Shown here one piece after another: positions 15,631 to 23,598 of a stretch of 33,888 nt of DNA. The stretch comes from Propionicimonas sp. GTDB lineage: Bacteria; Actinomycetota; Actinomycetes; Propionibacteriales; Propionibacteriaceae. Below the pieces are notes generated by a model, which saw only the letters and a list, made by a program, of their open reading frames with translations, was not told where the DNA came from and searched no databases. Made by a program: the position numbers and the translations under genes. The first letter of the stretch is position 1; each line of letters opens with the position of its first letter. Location of the stretch: the NCBI GenBank assembly GCA_030158185.1, contig JAOATP010000211.1, positions 1-33,888 of the forward strand, read 5' to 3'.

Positions 15631-16584
15631 TCACTTCCCGGGCATCGAGCTGCGGAATCCCGACACTCCATCGCGTCGCAGCCGCTGAGCCACCTGCTCG
15701 TACGTGGGCGCCGTCGCCGGTCCCTGCCTCTCGACGGCGATGGACGCCGCGGCGTTGGCCCACGCGGCTGCTGCGAGCGGCGTGCTGCCGAGCGCCAGTT
15801 GGGCGATGAAGGCTCCTGCGTGGGCGTCGCCTGCGCCGTTGAGGTCGACGACCACTGCTGCCACCCCGGGAACGGGCACCGGGTCGGACCCGGGAAGCGC
15901 CACAACACACCCGTCCTTCCCGCAACGCACCACGACGCCACCGCGCGACCGGTCCCGCAGGGCGATGGCGGACGCCGTGGCATCGGCACACCCCGTGAGC
16001 GCCTCGGCCTCTGCAGCGTTGGCGCTCACCCAGTCGGCCCTTGCAAGGACGGCAGCCAGGGCCTCCGCGGGCAGGGATGACACCAGCGGACCCGGGTCGA
16101 AGAACACCACGGCGCCGTCGCCGACGCCGGGCAGCCAGTCGAGGAGGGCAGCCCGGTTCGAGGCGTGGGCGAGGCTGTAGCCGGTCAGGTAGAGGTAATC
16201 GCCGGCGACCAGTTCCACCCGGGCGAGGGCGGCCGCGTCCAGCCGCGCCTCGGCGCCGGGTGCCGTGATGAAGGAACGCTCGCCGTCCTCCTCCACGATC
16301 ACGACCACCAGGCCGGTGTCGCAGCCGGGCAGCTCGGGCTGCAGCACCGTGATGCCCTCCGCAGCGAGCGCTGCCCGCACCTGGTCACCGCGCGGCCCTG
16401 CGCCGTGCAGTCCGGCGTAGACGACCGGCAACCCCTGCCGCGCGGCGGCGGCCATGACGTTGAATCCGCCTCCGACAAGCTCCGAAGCTGCGCGAGCGAG
16501 CACGTCGCCGCCCCGCTGCGGCGCAGCGGGCACCTGCAGCACCAGGTCGACGACGGCATTGCCCAGGTGCACGAGCCGGCTCAT
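15631..16584 (-). CDS. PfkB-family carbohydrate kinase (ribokinase-like, YegV-like position)
   Basis: This 317-residue cytoplasmic kinase should transfer phosphate from ATP to a sugar or nucleoside hydroxyl. Seen: the N-terminal substrate-site glycine motif VGGGFNVMAAAARQG at about 37-50, and the C-terminal signature VDLNGAGDAHAGAF around residue 250, where the Asp of GAGD is the catalytic base. The more common DTTGAGD reads DLNGAGD here. Its ATG overlaps the stop of the GntR/ADP-ribosylglycohydrolase gene as ATGA, so it is the last gene of the coupled operon. In E. coli the kinase YegV sits beside YegU and YegW in the same functional order. I infer it phosphorylates the sugar released by the glycohydrolase; which sugar is unknown. 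Confidence 0.88.
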   Translation of the reverse strand: MSRLVHLGNAVVDLVLQVPAAPQRGGDVLARAASELVGGGFNVMAAAARQGLPVVYAGLHGAGPRGDQVRAALAAEGITVLQPELPGCDTGLVVVIVEEDGERSFITAPGAEARLDAAALARVELVAGDYLYLTGYSLAHASNRAALLDWLPGVGDGAVVFFDPGPLVSSLPAEALAAVLARADWVSANAAEAEALTGCADATASAIALRDRSRGGVVVRCGKDGCVVALPGSDPVPVPGVAAVVVDLNGAGDAHAGAFIAQLALGSTPLAAAAWANAAASIAVERQGPATAPTYEQVAQRLRRDGVSGFRSSMPGK

Positions 16585-17909
16585 CGTGCTGCCCCTCGCA
16601 GGGCCAGGAGACCCGCGGCGAGACCGGGAAGGTCAAGTGCGGGGTTGGCGGCCTCGAGGTGCGCGACGGCCTGCGTCGGGAAGCCTGCGGCCCCCACCAG
16701 CGCGCCGCTCATCGCTCCGGCCATCGCAGCGATCGTGTCGCAGTCGCCACCGACGGACGCCCCCAGCCGGCAGGTCAGCCACGGGTCATCGGGGTGCAGC
16801 GACCACAGCGCGAACGCTGCCGGCACCGACTCCTGCGTCGCGAGGCTTGTGCCCACGAGCCGCTGGACGAGGTCGCAGGCGTCCGCGTCGGCGAGGCCGG
16901 CCACCAGCCCGATCGCCCAGCGGATCCGTGAGGCGACATCGGCGCCGGCCACCCAGCGTCCCCGTGCCGCCCCGGCGGTCGCGGCGGCGAGCGCCTCCCC
17001 GACGGCGGCGTCATAGCCCTGCCCGGCCACTCCTGCGCTGACCGCCGCTGCCACAGCACTGGCCCCGGCGAGGGCGATGCTCGTGTTGTGGGTCACCCGG
17101 CTCGCAGCCTCGACAGCCGCCACGATGGCAGCGGTGTCGGGCACGGTGGCGATGCCGACCGGCGTGATCCGCATCGCAGCACCGTTGGTGTCGCCGCTCC
17201 GCCCGGTGGTCTCCGCGTCGCCGCCGGCCAGCAGTTCGGTGAGCGCGCGCCGCGTGGACGGACCCAGAAGGTCGAGCGACCCCCGCGCCCGCATGTCGGC
17301 CTCCCAGGCGACGAGGCGTCCGGCGAGTTCCTCGGGGTCGATGACCCCACCGCCGTCGATGAGCACCTCGGCGAGGATCACCGCCTGCTCGGTGTCGTCG
17401 GTCACCTGGCCGGCCCTCATGCCGGCGGCGATCGGGTGCCCGGGCGGGGCCGGCTCGAACCCGTCCAGCAGCGGCCCGTGGGCCTCGACGATCTGGTCGC
17501 GTGACAGCAGCTGGGTGGGCATGCCGAGGGCGTCGCCGATCGCGAGCCCCAGCAGGGCACCGAGGGCCCGCTCCCCGATCGTGCTGGCGCTGCCGGACGG
17601 AGCGGCGCGAGGTAGCCCGCGAGGTTGCACGAAGGAGCCCTTGCCGGTGCGGGTTGCGATCAGCCCTCCCCTGGTCAGCTCGGAGAGGGCTGCCCTGACC
17701 GTGGTGCGGCTGACCCCGAACCGGCGGGCGAGGGCGACCTCTCCCGGGAGCTGGGCGCCGGGTGTGAAGCGGCCGGTGGCGATCTCCTCGGCCAGCGTCA
17801 CGGAAATGGCTTCGTGCTTGAGCGGGACGTCGGCGCGCGGCGACCCTTCGTGACGCCCGATCGCTCCGCTCACGGGCTCCTCAGGGATCGGTTCGTGACG
17901 CTCACTCAC
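16581..17909 (-). CDS. GntR regulator fused to ADP-ribosylglycohydrolase (YegW-YegU-like fusion)
   Basis: This 442-residue protein has a GntR winged helix at about residues 30-100 (VTLAEEIATGRFTPGAQLP, RFGVSRTTVRAALSEL, TGKGSFV). It is followed by a complete ADP-ribosylglycohydrolase domain to the end. Di-metal ligands are visible as GDALGMP, TDDTEQA near 165-171 and GGDCDTIAAMAGA near 385, with GDTNGAAMR and THNTSIA between. The normal GntR effector domain is replaced by the enzyme domain. GTG 17909 starts four bases after the upstream hydrolase stop, and the stop overlaps the kinase start. I infer that it senses, and perhaps cleaves, the operon's N-glycoside substrate and represses the operon in its absence. 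E. coli encodes the two halves separately (YegW, YegU). Confidence 0.88.
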   Translation of the reverse strand: MSERHEPIPEEPVSGAIGRHEGSPRADVPLKHEAISVTLAEEIATGRFTPGAQLPGEVALARRFGVSRTTVRAALSELTRGGLIATRTGKGSFVQPRGLPRAAPSGSASTIGERALGALLGLAIGDALGMPTQLLSRDQIVEAHGPLLDGFEPAPPGHPIAAGMRAGQVTDDTEQAVILAEVLIDGGGVIDPEELAGRLVAWEADMRARGSLDLLGPSTRRALTELLAGGDAETTGRSGDTNGAAMRITPVGIATVPDTAAIVAAVEAASRVTHNTSIALAGASAVAAAVSAGVAGQGYDAAVGEALAAATAGAARGRWVAGADVASRIRWAIGLVAGLADADACDLVQRLVGTSLATQESVPAAFALWSLHPDDPWLTCRLGASVGGDCDTIAAMAGAMSGALVGAAGFPTQAVAHLEAANPALDLPGLAAGLLALRGAAR

Positions 17910-17913
17910 CGGC

Positions 17914-18468
17914 TCATGACCCCTGGGCCAATGCAAGGGCCTGGGCGAGGTCCACCACCCGCACCAGTGGCGCGTACAGGTCCATGATCTCCAGCGCCTT
18001 GGCGTGGGTCGTGTCGTCCAGTCCTGCGCAGGCGTCCTCGACAACGACGACCTCCGCACCGGCGTCGGCCGCCTCCAGCGCCGTGGACAGCACGCAGCAA
18101 TCGGTGCTCACACCACACAGGACGAGGCGTCCGCCGGGGGCGAGTTCCGCGGAGAGCTGGCGCCACTTGCTGAAGGTGGGCGCGCTCACCGTCCGCCCGG
18201 CCAGGTCGGCGAGCTCGTCGACGACGTCCCACAGCGGCGCGTCCGGGGGCTGGAGCGCGAACGGCCACTGCTCGTAGTACGGACGCCAGGAGCCCACGGG
18301 TTCGGTCGGCGCAATGAACCGGGTGAACACGACGTCTCCACGGAAAGCCGTGGCCAGCTGCCGGATCGGGCCGACGACGTCGGGGAACCGCGGCGTGCGC
18401 CACGGGCTGTCGGCAGCGGCGAAGACGTTCTGCATGTCGATCGCCGCGAGCAGGGTCGCCGAAGGCAT
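17914..18468 (-). CDS. Isochorismatase-family cysteine hydrolase (nicotinamidase-like)
   Basis: This 184-residue cytoplasmic amidohydrolase has the family triad in place. Asp is in LLAAIDMQNVF (about residue 11), Lys in PTFSKWRQL (about 100), and nucleophile Cys in CGVSTDCCVLSTALEAADAG (about 121). Family members cleave amides or carbamoyl groups, such as nicotinamide and N-carbamoylsarcosine, or the enol ether of isochorismate. The zinc-site DxHxxH of classical nicotinamidases is not evident. Its ATG overlaps the permease stop (TGATG), and the next gene begins four bases after its stop. In this operon it may hydrolyse the base or amide set free from an imported glycoside; this is inference. 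Confidence 0.85.
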   Translation of the reverse strand: MPSATLLAAIDMQNVFAAADSPWRTPRFPDVVGPIRQLATAFRGDVVFTRFIAPTEPVGSWRPYYEQWPFALQPPDAPLWDVVDELADLAGRTVSAPTFSKWRQLSAELAPGGRLVLCGVSTDCCVLSTALEAADAGAEVVVVEDACAGLDDTTHAKALEIMDLYAPLVRVVDLAQALALAQGS

Positions 18469-19991
18469 CAGATCGCCTCCGGCGCCTTCATGGGCGGGGC
18501 GACCGGGGTGACGGCGAGGTCAGAGGCGATCGGTGCGGACGGCGGCAGCGCCTCCTGCCTGCGGACGGCGCCGGCACGGAGGATCAGCGTCCCGAGGAAG
18601 CCGATCAGCAGCGCAACAAGCACGCCGAGGTTGGAGAAGGCCCAGGCGCCCTCGCGTCCGCCGAGCCCCAGGTCAAGCAGGTAGCCCTGCCAGCCCAGCC
18701 AGTCGGCGTAGCCGTTGGTGACAAGTCCCCAGCCGACAACCGTGCCGACGGCAAGAATGGCCATCGGAACCGCCGGGACGTCGCCGTAGCGACCGGAGGG
18801 ACGGTAGAGGTCACCCTCGTCGTAGTTCTGACGGCGCAGCACGATGTCGGCCAGCATGATGCCGCACCAGGCTGCGATCGGGACTCCGAGGGTGATGAGG
18901 AAGCCGGTGAACACACCGAAGAAGCTGTCGCTGAAGAACACGATGTAGATGGTCCCGAGCACCATGATCACCCCATCGAGGGCCGCGGCGACCGGACGCT
19001 TGATCGGCAGACCGGTTGCGGTGAGCGCGAGGCCGGAGGAGTAGATGTCGAGCACAGCACCGCCGATCAGCCCTGCGACGGCGACGATCGCGAACGGCAC
19101 CAGGTACCAGGTGGGCAGCAGGGTGGTCAGCGCGCCGATCGGATCGGCGGAGATCGCCTCGTTCAGCGCCGGGTCCGAGCCGGCCAGCAGCAGGCCGAAG
19201 ACCACCAGCAGCAACGGTGCCAGCGAGGCTCCGAACGTCGTCCAGCCGACCACGCCACCACTGGAGGTGTGCCGCGGGAGGTACCGGGAGTAGTCGGCTG
19301 CCATGTTCACCCAGCCGAGCCCGAAGCCGGTCATCATGAACACCAGCGCCCCGATGAGGGCCTCGCTGGAGCCGTCCGGGATGGCGCTGACAGCCGCCCA
19401 GCTGATGTTCGGGTAGACCAGGATCACGTAGCCGATGGTGAGGACGCCCGTGACGATGGTGATCACGGTCTGCATCCGCATGATCAGGTCGAAGCCGATG
19501 ACGCCGGCGCCGATGATCAGCAGGGCGACGACGATCAGGGCGACGATCTTCGTGGTCGTACCGCCGCCCCAGCCGAGCCGGGCGAACACCGTCGCGGTTG
19601 CGAGGGTGGCCAGCGCTGTCAGCACGGTCTCCCAGCCGACGGTCAGGATCCACGAGAGGACGGACGCGACCCGGTTGCCGCGGACGCCGAGCGCAGCCCG
19701 GCTGAGCACCATCGTCGGCGCGGAGCCACGCTTGCCCGCGAGGGAGACGAAGCCGCACAGCAGGAACGACACGACGATGCCGATCACGCTGGCGATGGTG
19801 GCCTGGCCGAAGGAGATGCCGAAACCGAGCACCCAGGAGCCGTAGCTGATGCCGAGCACGGAAACGTTGGCTGCGAACCACGGCCAGAAGAGGTCCCGCG
19901 GGCTGCCCTTGCGATCCACGTCAGCGATGACGTCGATGCCCTGCATCTCCACCTGCAGGGCGCTGCGTGCCTGCTGTGTGCCGTCGGTCAT
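18468..19991 (-). CDS. NCS1-family permease (purine-cytosine permease-like)
   Basis: This 507-residue inner-membrane transporter has about twelve hydrophobic helices from residue 35 onward. Seen: the NCS1 start SPRDLFWPWFAANVSVLGIS, then GKRGSAPTMVLSRAALGVRGN, and GLGWVNMAADYSRYLPR in the central substrate/sodium region. Known members take up cytosine, purines, hydantoins, allantoin or thiamine precursors with a proton or sodium ion. ATG 19991 is preceded by AGGAAGG at eight bases. It is the first gene of the four-gene operon and is coupled to the hydrolase by a TGATG overlap. In E. coli yegTUV this place is taken by a nucleoside symporter of a different family. The substrate is probably a nucleobase-like or glycosylated heterocycle. 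Confidence 0.88.
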   Translation of the reverse strand: MTDGTQQARSALQVEMQGIDVIADVDRKGSPRDLFWPWFAANVSVLGISYGSWVLGFGISFGQATIASVIGIVVSFLLCGFVSLAGKRGSAPTMVLSRAALGVRGNRVASVLSWILTVGWETVLTALATLATATVFARLGWGGGTTTKIVALIVVALLIIGAGVIGFDLIMRMQTVITIVTGVLTIGYVILVYPNISWAAVSAIPDGSSEALIGALVFMMTGFGLGWVNMAADYSRYLPRHTSSGGVVGWTTFGASLAPLLLVVFGLLLAGSDPALNEAISADPIGALTTLLPTWYLVPFAIVAVAGLIGGAVLDIYSSGLALTATGLPIKRPVAAALDGVIMVLGTIYIVFFSDSFFGVFTGFLITLGVPIAAWCGIMLADIVLRRQNYDEGDLYRPSGRYGDVPAVPMAILAVGTVVGWGLVTNGYADWLGWQGYLLDLGLGGREGAWAFSNLGVLVALLIGFLGTLILRAGAVRRQEALPPSAPIASDLAVTPVAPPMKAPEAI

Positions 19992-20317
19992 TACGCGCCT
20001 TCCTGCCAACCTGTCCAGACCTGTCTGCTCCACGCTAAGCCCGCAGACGTGCGGCCGTCCAGAGTGGAGAGAACAGCAGGGAAGGAAGGGGCGATGAAGG
20101 CCGGCCCTTGCCGCGTGCGGCGCTTCGCAGGCTTACGGGCGCGCCGCTCGAGGGATCAGCCCTCCGCGCCGGGAACGCCCGGGAATTGAAGACGCCCCCG
20201 GGTCGTGTAGCGAGCACTGTCCGGGGGCTGACCGTTCTCCGTTCTGACGGGAGAGGGCTGCCGCCAATCCTACCGGGGTTTGCCCGAACGGCGAAGCGCG
20301 GTGGCCGGGACGCAGAA
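19992..20317. other. Intergenic region without a recognisable gene
   Basis: This stretch lies between the permease start and the tRNA-Arg terminator. It must contain the permease promoter. A weak CCCCCGG...CCGGGGG pairing spans about 20202-20228. Short open frames here show no family motif and no good start, and I assign none. Confidence 0.5.
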
Positions 20318-20351
20318 CCGCCCCGTCACCAGGAGTCCTGGGACGGGGCGG
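20318..20351 (-). terminator. Terminator-like hairpin downstream of tRNA-Arg
   Basis: The outer stem CCGCCCCGTC/GACGGGGCGG continues as CCAGGA-G-TCCTGG with a single bulged A, giving about 16 bp. It begins 17 bases after the tRNA 3' end on the minus strand and is followed there by TTCTG, a weak U-tract. Confidence 0.65.
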
Positions 20352-20367
20352 AGACCGCACACACTTG

Positions 20368-20440
20368 CGCGCCTGGAGGGATTCGAACCCCCAACCTTCT
20401 GATCCGTAGTCAGATGCTCTATCCGTTGAGCCACAGGCGC
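20368..20440 (-). tRNA. tRNA-Arg (anticodon ACG)
   Basis: The minus strand folds into a standard 73-base cloverleaf. The acceptor pairs GCGCCTG with CAGGCGC, and the D arm is GCTC-AACGGATA-GAGC. The anticodon arm is TCTGA-CTACGGA-TCAGA, with ACG at positions 34-36. The T arm has loop TTCGAAT and one G-U pair. The discriminator is G and CCA is not encoded. ACG is the tRNA read as ICG after A34 deamination in bacteria. Confidence 0.97.
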
Positions 20441-20566
20441 TTGGAAAGCGTGTTTTAGCCTACTCGACCCGGTCCGGCAGCGTCCAACCGGGGGCTTCGG
20501 GCCGCTCCCGACGGCCTTCCGGACCGCCTGGCCAAAGCCCGGAATCCTGCCCCGGACAACGGGGTG

Positions 20567-20576
20567 TAGTGCACTA
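20567..20576. promoter_or_regulatory. 10-bp palindrome upstream of pckG
   Basis: TAGTGCACTA is a perfect palindrome 48 bases before the pckG start and could overlap a -10 element (CACTAT). Its spacing of GT and AC resembles sites bound by FadR-type GntR regulators. It is short enough to be chance. Confidence 0.25.
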
Positions 20577-20623
20577 TGAGGCATAGCCCAGCCGCCTGGC
20601 GGCGAGAACGCCTAGGAGATCAC

Positions 20624-22474
20624 ATGGCCCAGGAAGCCACCACGATCGAGAACACAGCGCCCGCCAACGCTCCGCAGGCCCTTGTCACCTGGGTTGCCGG
20701 GGTGGCAGAACTCACCCAGCCCTCCGCCGTGTACTGGTGCGACGGGACCATCGAGGAGCGCGACCGCCTCTACGACGAGATGGTGGCCAGCGGTACCTTC
20801 ATCAAGCTGAACCAGGACCTGCGTCCCGGCTGCTACCTCGCGCGCTCGGAGCCGTCCGACGTTGCACGGGTGGAGTCGCGGACGTTCATCTGCTCGGAGA
20901 ACCCCGAGGACGCCGGCCCCACGAACAACTGGGCCGACCCGGCGGAGATGAAGAAGACCCTCGGCTGGCTGTTCGCCGGCTGCATGCGCGGCCGCACGAT
21001 GTACGTGATCCCGTTCTCGATGGGCCCGCTGGGCGGCGAGATCAGCAAGCTCGGCATCGAGATCACCGACTCGCCCTACGTCGTGACCAACATGCGGATC
21101 ATGACCCGCATCGGCACGCCGGCGCTGGACGCGATCGCCGCCGGCGGCACCTGGGTGCCCGCCGTGCACAGCGTCGGCTACCCGCTGGTCGACCCCGACG
21201 GCAACGCCCGCGCCGACGTGCCGTGGCCGTGCAGCGACGAGAAGTACATCACCCACTTCCCCGAGACCCACGAGATCTGGTCCTACGGCTCCGGCTACGG
21301 CGGCAACGCCCTGCTGGGCAAGAAGTGCTACGCGCTGCGGATCGCGTCCGTGCTGGCCCGCGAGGAGGGCTGGCTCGCCGAGCACATGCTGATCCTGCGG
21401 ATCACCGGCCCGGACGGCCGGGTCTACCACCTGTCGGCGGCGTTCCCGTCCGCCTGTGGCAAGACCAACCTGGCGATGCTGCGTCCCACCATTCCCGGCT
21501 GGAAGGTCGAGACGGTCGGCGACGACATCGCGTGGATGCGTCCCGGTGCCGACGGCCGGCTGTACGCGATCAACCCGGAGGCGGGCTTCTTCGGGGTCGC
21601 GCCGGGCACGTCCGAGGAGACCAACCCCACCTGCCTGCACGCCCTCGGCCACGACGTGATCTTCACCAATGTCGCGCTCACCGACGACGGCGACGTGTGG
21701 TGGGAGGGCATGACGGAGGTCGCCCCCGACCACCTGATCGACTGGCAGGGCAAGGACTGGACGCCCGGCTCGGGCCGTCCGGCCGCCCACCCGAACAGCC
21801 GGTTCACCGTGCACGCCTCGCAGGCCGAGTCGATCTCGCCCGACTGGGAGGACCCGGCAGGCGTCCCGATCGACGTCATCCTCTTCGGCGGCCGCCGCGC
21901 CCGCAACATCCCGCTGATTAGCGAGTCCTACGACTGGGAGCACGGCGTCTTCATCGGCGCGACCGTCTCCTCCGAGCAGACCGCCGCAGCGGAGGGCACC
22001 GTCGGCTCGCTGCGCCGGGACCCGTTCGCCATGCTGCCGTTCTGCGGCTACAACATGGCCGACTACTGGGCGCACTGGCTCGAGATCGGTGAGGTGCTCG
22101 GTGACAAGGCGCCGAAGATCTTCCAGGTGAACTGGTTCCGCAAGGATGCGGACGGCAAGTGGCTGTGGCCGGGGTTCGGCGACAACTCCCGTCCGATCGA
22201 GTGGGCGCTGCGCCGCGTCAACGGCGAGATCGGTGCCCTCGACGGGTTGTCCGGGCACATTCCCGCACCCGGGGACCTGAACCTGGACGGCCTCGAGATT
22301 TCCGAGACCCAGCTCGCAGCGCTGTTCGAGCTCGACCCCGACGCCTGGGATCGCGAGGCCGCCCTCACCGAGGAGTACTTCGCCCAGTTCGGCGACAAGG
22401 TGCCCGAGGCCCTGCACCAGCAGCTCTGGTACCTGCGCGAGCGCATCGCCAAGGCCCAGGACGCCGCCGAGTAG
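20624..22474 (+). CDS. pckG: Phosphoenolpyruvate carboxykinase (GTP)
   Basis: This cytoplasmic enzyme of gluconeogenesis and anaplerosis interconverts oxaloacetate plus GTP with PEP, CO2 and GDP. It has 616 residues, the normal length of the GTP form. Seen: the kinase-1a loop [13 protein letters not shown] at about residue 284, with the reactive Cys of GTP-PEPCKs; [10 protein letters not shown], a metal and kinase-2 region; [14 protein letters not shown] and [11 protein letters not shown]; and the guanine-side [15 protein letters not shown] and [24 protein letters not shown] 20624 follows CTAGGAGATCAC, a clear ribosome site. The gene stands alone, between tRNA-Arg on the left and a convergent transporter on the right. 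In actinobacteria it can also run in the carboxylating direction. Confidence 0.98.
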   Translation: MAQEATTIENTAPANAPQALVTWVAGVAELTQPSAVYWCDGTIEERDRLYDEMVASGTFIKLNQDLRPGCYLARSEPSDVARVESRTFICSENPEDAGPTNNWADPAEMKKTLGWLFAGCMRGRTMYVIPFSMGPLGGEISKLGIEITDSPYVVTNMRIMTRIGTPALDAIAAGGTWVPAVHSVGYPLVDPDGNARADVPWPCSDEKYITHFPETHEIWSYGSGYGGNALLGKKCYALRIASVLAREEGWLAEHMLILRITGPDGRVYHLSAAFPSACGKTNLAMLRPTIPGWKVETVGDDIAWMRPGADGRLYAINPEAGFFGVAPGTSEETNPTCLHALGHDVIFTNVALTDDGDVWWEGMTEVAPDHLIDWQGKDWTPGSGRPAAHPNSRFTVHASQAESISPDWEDPAGVPIDVILFGGRRARNIPLISESYDWEHGVFIGATVSSEQTAAAEGTVGSLRRDPFAMLPFCGYNMADYWAHWLEIGEVLGDKAPKIFQVNWFRKDADGKWLWPGFGDNSRPIEWALRRVNGEIGALDGLSGHIPAPGDLNLDGLEISETQLAALFELDPDAWDREAALTEEYFAQFGDKVPEALHQQLWYLRERIAKAQDAAE

Positions 22475-22507
22475 CCACTCACCACCCACTCACCACCCAC
22501 TCACCCC
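22475..22507. repeat. Three tandem copies of an 11-bp unit after the pckG stop
   Basis: CCACTCACCAC is repeated at 22475-22485 and 22486-22496, and as CCACTCACCCC at 22497-22507. It begins at the first base after the pckG TAG and runs into the following long hairpin. Confidence 0.85.
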
Positions 22508-22561
22508 GACAAGCTGTGACTAGTTCGCCGAGTACGGCGAAAAAGTCACAGCTTGTCGGGG
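22504..22561. terminator. Long two-part hairpin between convergent genes
   Basis: A perfect 17-bp outer stem (22504-22520 with 22545-22561) begins CCCCGACAAG. It encloses a 3x3 internal mismatch and a 7-bp inner stem, TTCGCCG-AGTA-CGGCGAA. It lies between the pckG stop and the stop of the transporter gene, so it can serve both. Its length and perfect outer arms are unusual for a plain intrinsic terminator and suggest a dispersed repeat. Confidence 0.75.
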
Positions 22562-22575
22562 TTGGGGTGTGTGGA

Positions 22576-23508
22576 TCAGGCGGCGAAGCGGACAAGGGCT
22601 ACACCGGCGAGCACAAGCGCCGCTCCTACCAGCCGCCAGACGGTGATCGGACGCGGGCGGACGCCCAGCCAGCCGCGATGGTCGAGGACCAGCCCTGCTG
22701 CCACCTGGCCGAGCAGGACGATGCTGACGGCGAGGGACGTCCCCAGCACGGGAGCGTTGAAGGCGTTGACGAGCACGAACGCCGCGCCGAGCAGGCCGCC
22801 GCTGAATTGCCACCACGGAATCGCCGGGCCGCCGCGCGGGATACGAGGGAGGCTGACAAGGTTGACGATGACCAGTCCGGCGGTGCCGATCAGGAAGGAC
22901 ACCAGCGCGGCGGCAAGGGCGGAGCCCATCGCCTGACCGAGACGGCCGTTGACGGCGGTCTGGATCGCGCCGAGCGTCCCGGCGAGCACGGCGACAACCC
23001 ACAGCAGGGGGTGCGGGCGATGAGCCCCCGGTGAAGCGTCGGCGACCGGGCGACCGGCGAGGTTCACCATCGCCGCCCCCACGACGACGAGCACGGCACC
23101 CAGTGCTCGGAGCAGGCTCAGCGGACGCACGGCGGTGTCGAAGGCCCCGGTCATGTCGACGACGAGGCCGCCGAACACCTGCCCCACCAGCGGGAGCACG
23201 ACCGTGGCCGACGCGCCGATGCGGGGCATCAGCACGATGTTCATGGTCAGGAAGACCAGCCCGCAGACACCACCGATCCAGATCCACCACGGCTGGCCGG
23301 CGGCGGTAGCGGCCCAGGGCATCGGGGTTCCGGTGACCAGCACCAGCAGGCCGAGGCCAGCGGACCCGATCGCGAAGGACACGAGGGAGGCGGGGAACAC
23401 CGCACCGAGCCGGACTGCCAGCCGGGAGTTGATCGCTGTCTGGAACGGGATCAGAGCGCCGGCGAGCACACCCATCACGAGGGCCAGCAGCACCACCTCA
23501 CCGCCCAC
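22576..23508 (-). CDS. DMT-superfamily transporter, YdcZ (DUF606) type, two fused halves
   Basis: This 310-residue membrane protein has about ten hydrophobic helices. It consists of two homologous five-helix halves: the first contains GVLAGALIPFQTAINSRLA and the second GTLGAIQTAVNGRLGQAMG, and both carry the P/I-Q-T-A-x-N-x-R-L signature of the YdcZ family. Each half also has a V-x-x-G-Q-V-x-x-G-x-x-x-D segment (PLVGQVFGGLVVD; LLGQVAAGLVLD). Members are thought to be small-solute exporters; the substrate is unknown. GTG 23508 is used because GGGAGG lies five bases upstream. ATG 23547 would add a charged, non-conserved leader. It is convergent with pckG and divergent from the glycosidase gene. 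Confidence 0.85.
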   Translation of the reverse strand: MGGEVVLLALVMGVLAGALIPFQTAINSRLAVRLGAVFPASLVSFAIGSAGLGLLVLVTGTPMPWAATAAGQPWWIWIGGVCGLVFLTMNIVLMPRIGASATVVLPLVGQVFGGLVVDMTGAFDTAVRPLSLLRALGAVLVVVGAAMVNLAGRPVADASPGAHRPHPLLWVVAVLAGTLGAIQTAVNGRLGQAMGSALAAALVSFLIGTAGLVIVNLVSLPRIPRGGPAIPWWQFSGGLLGAAFVLVNAFNAPVLGTSLAVSIVLLGQVAAGLVLDHRGWLGVRPRPITVWRLVGAALVLAGVALVRFAA

Positions 23509-23598
23509 AACGGCCTCCCGATCTCGACTGCAGCGCAGCGTACTCATCCACAGCCCGTGATGGTTCGATGTTCTCCTGGCCACTGAATGGAGCCGCCG

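Noticed and set aside
20034-20317. Short open frames between the permease and tRNA-Arg
   Set aside because: No motif, no convincing start, and composition typical of GC-rich spacer.
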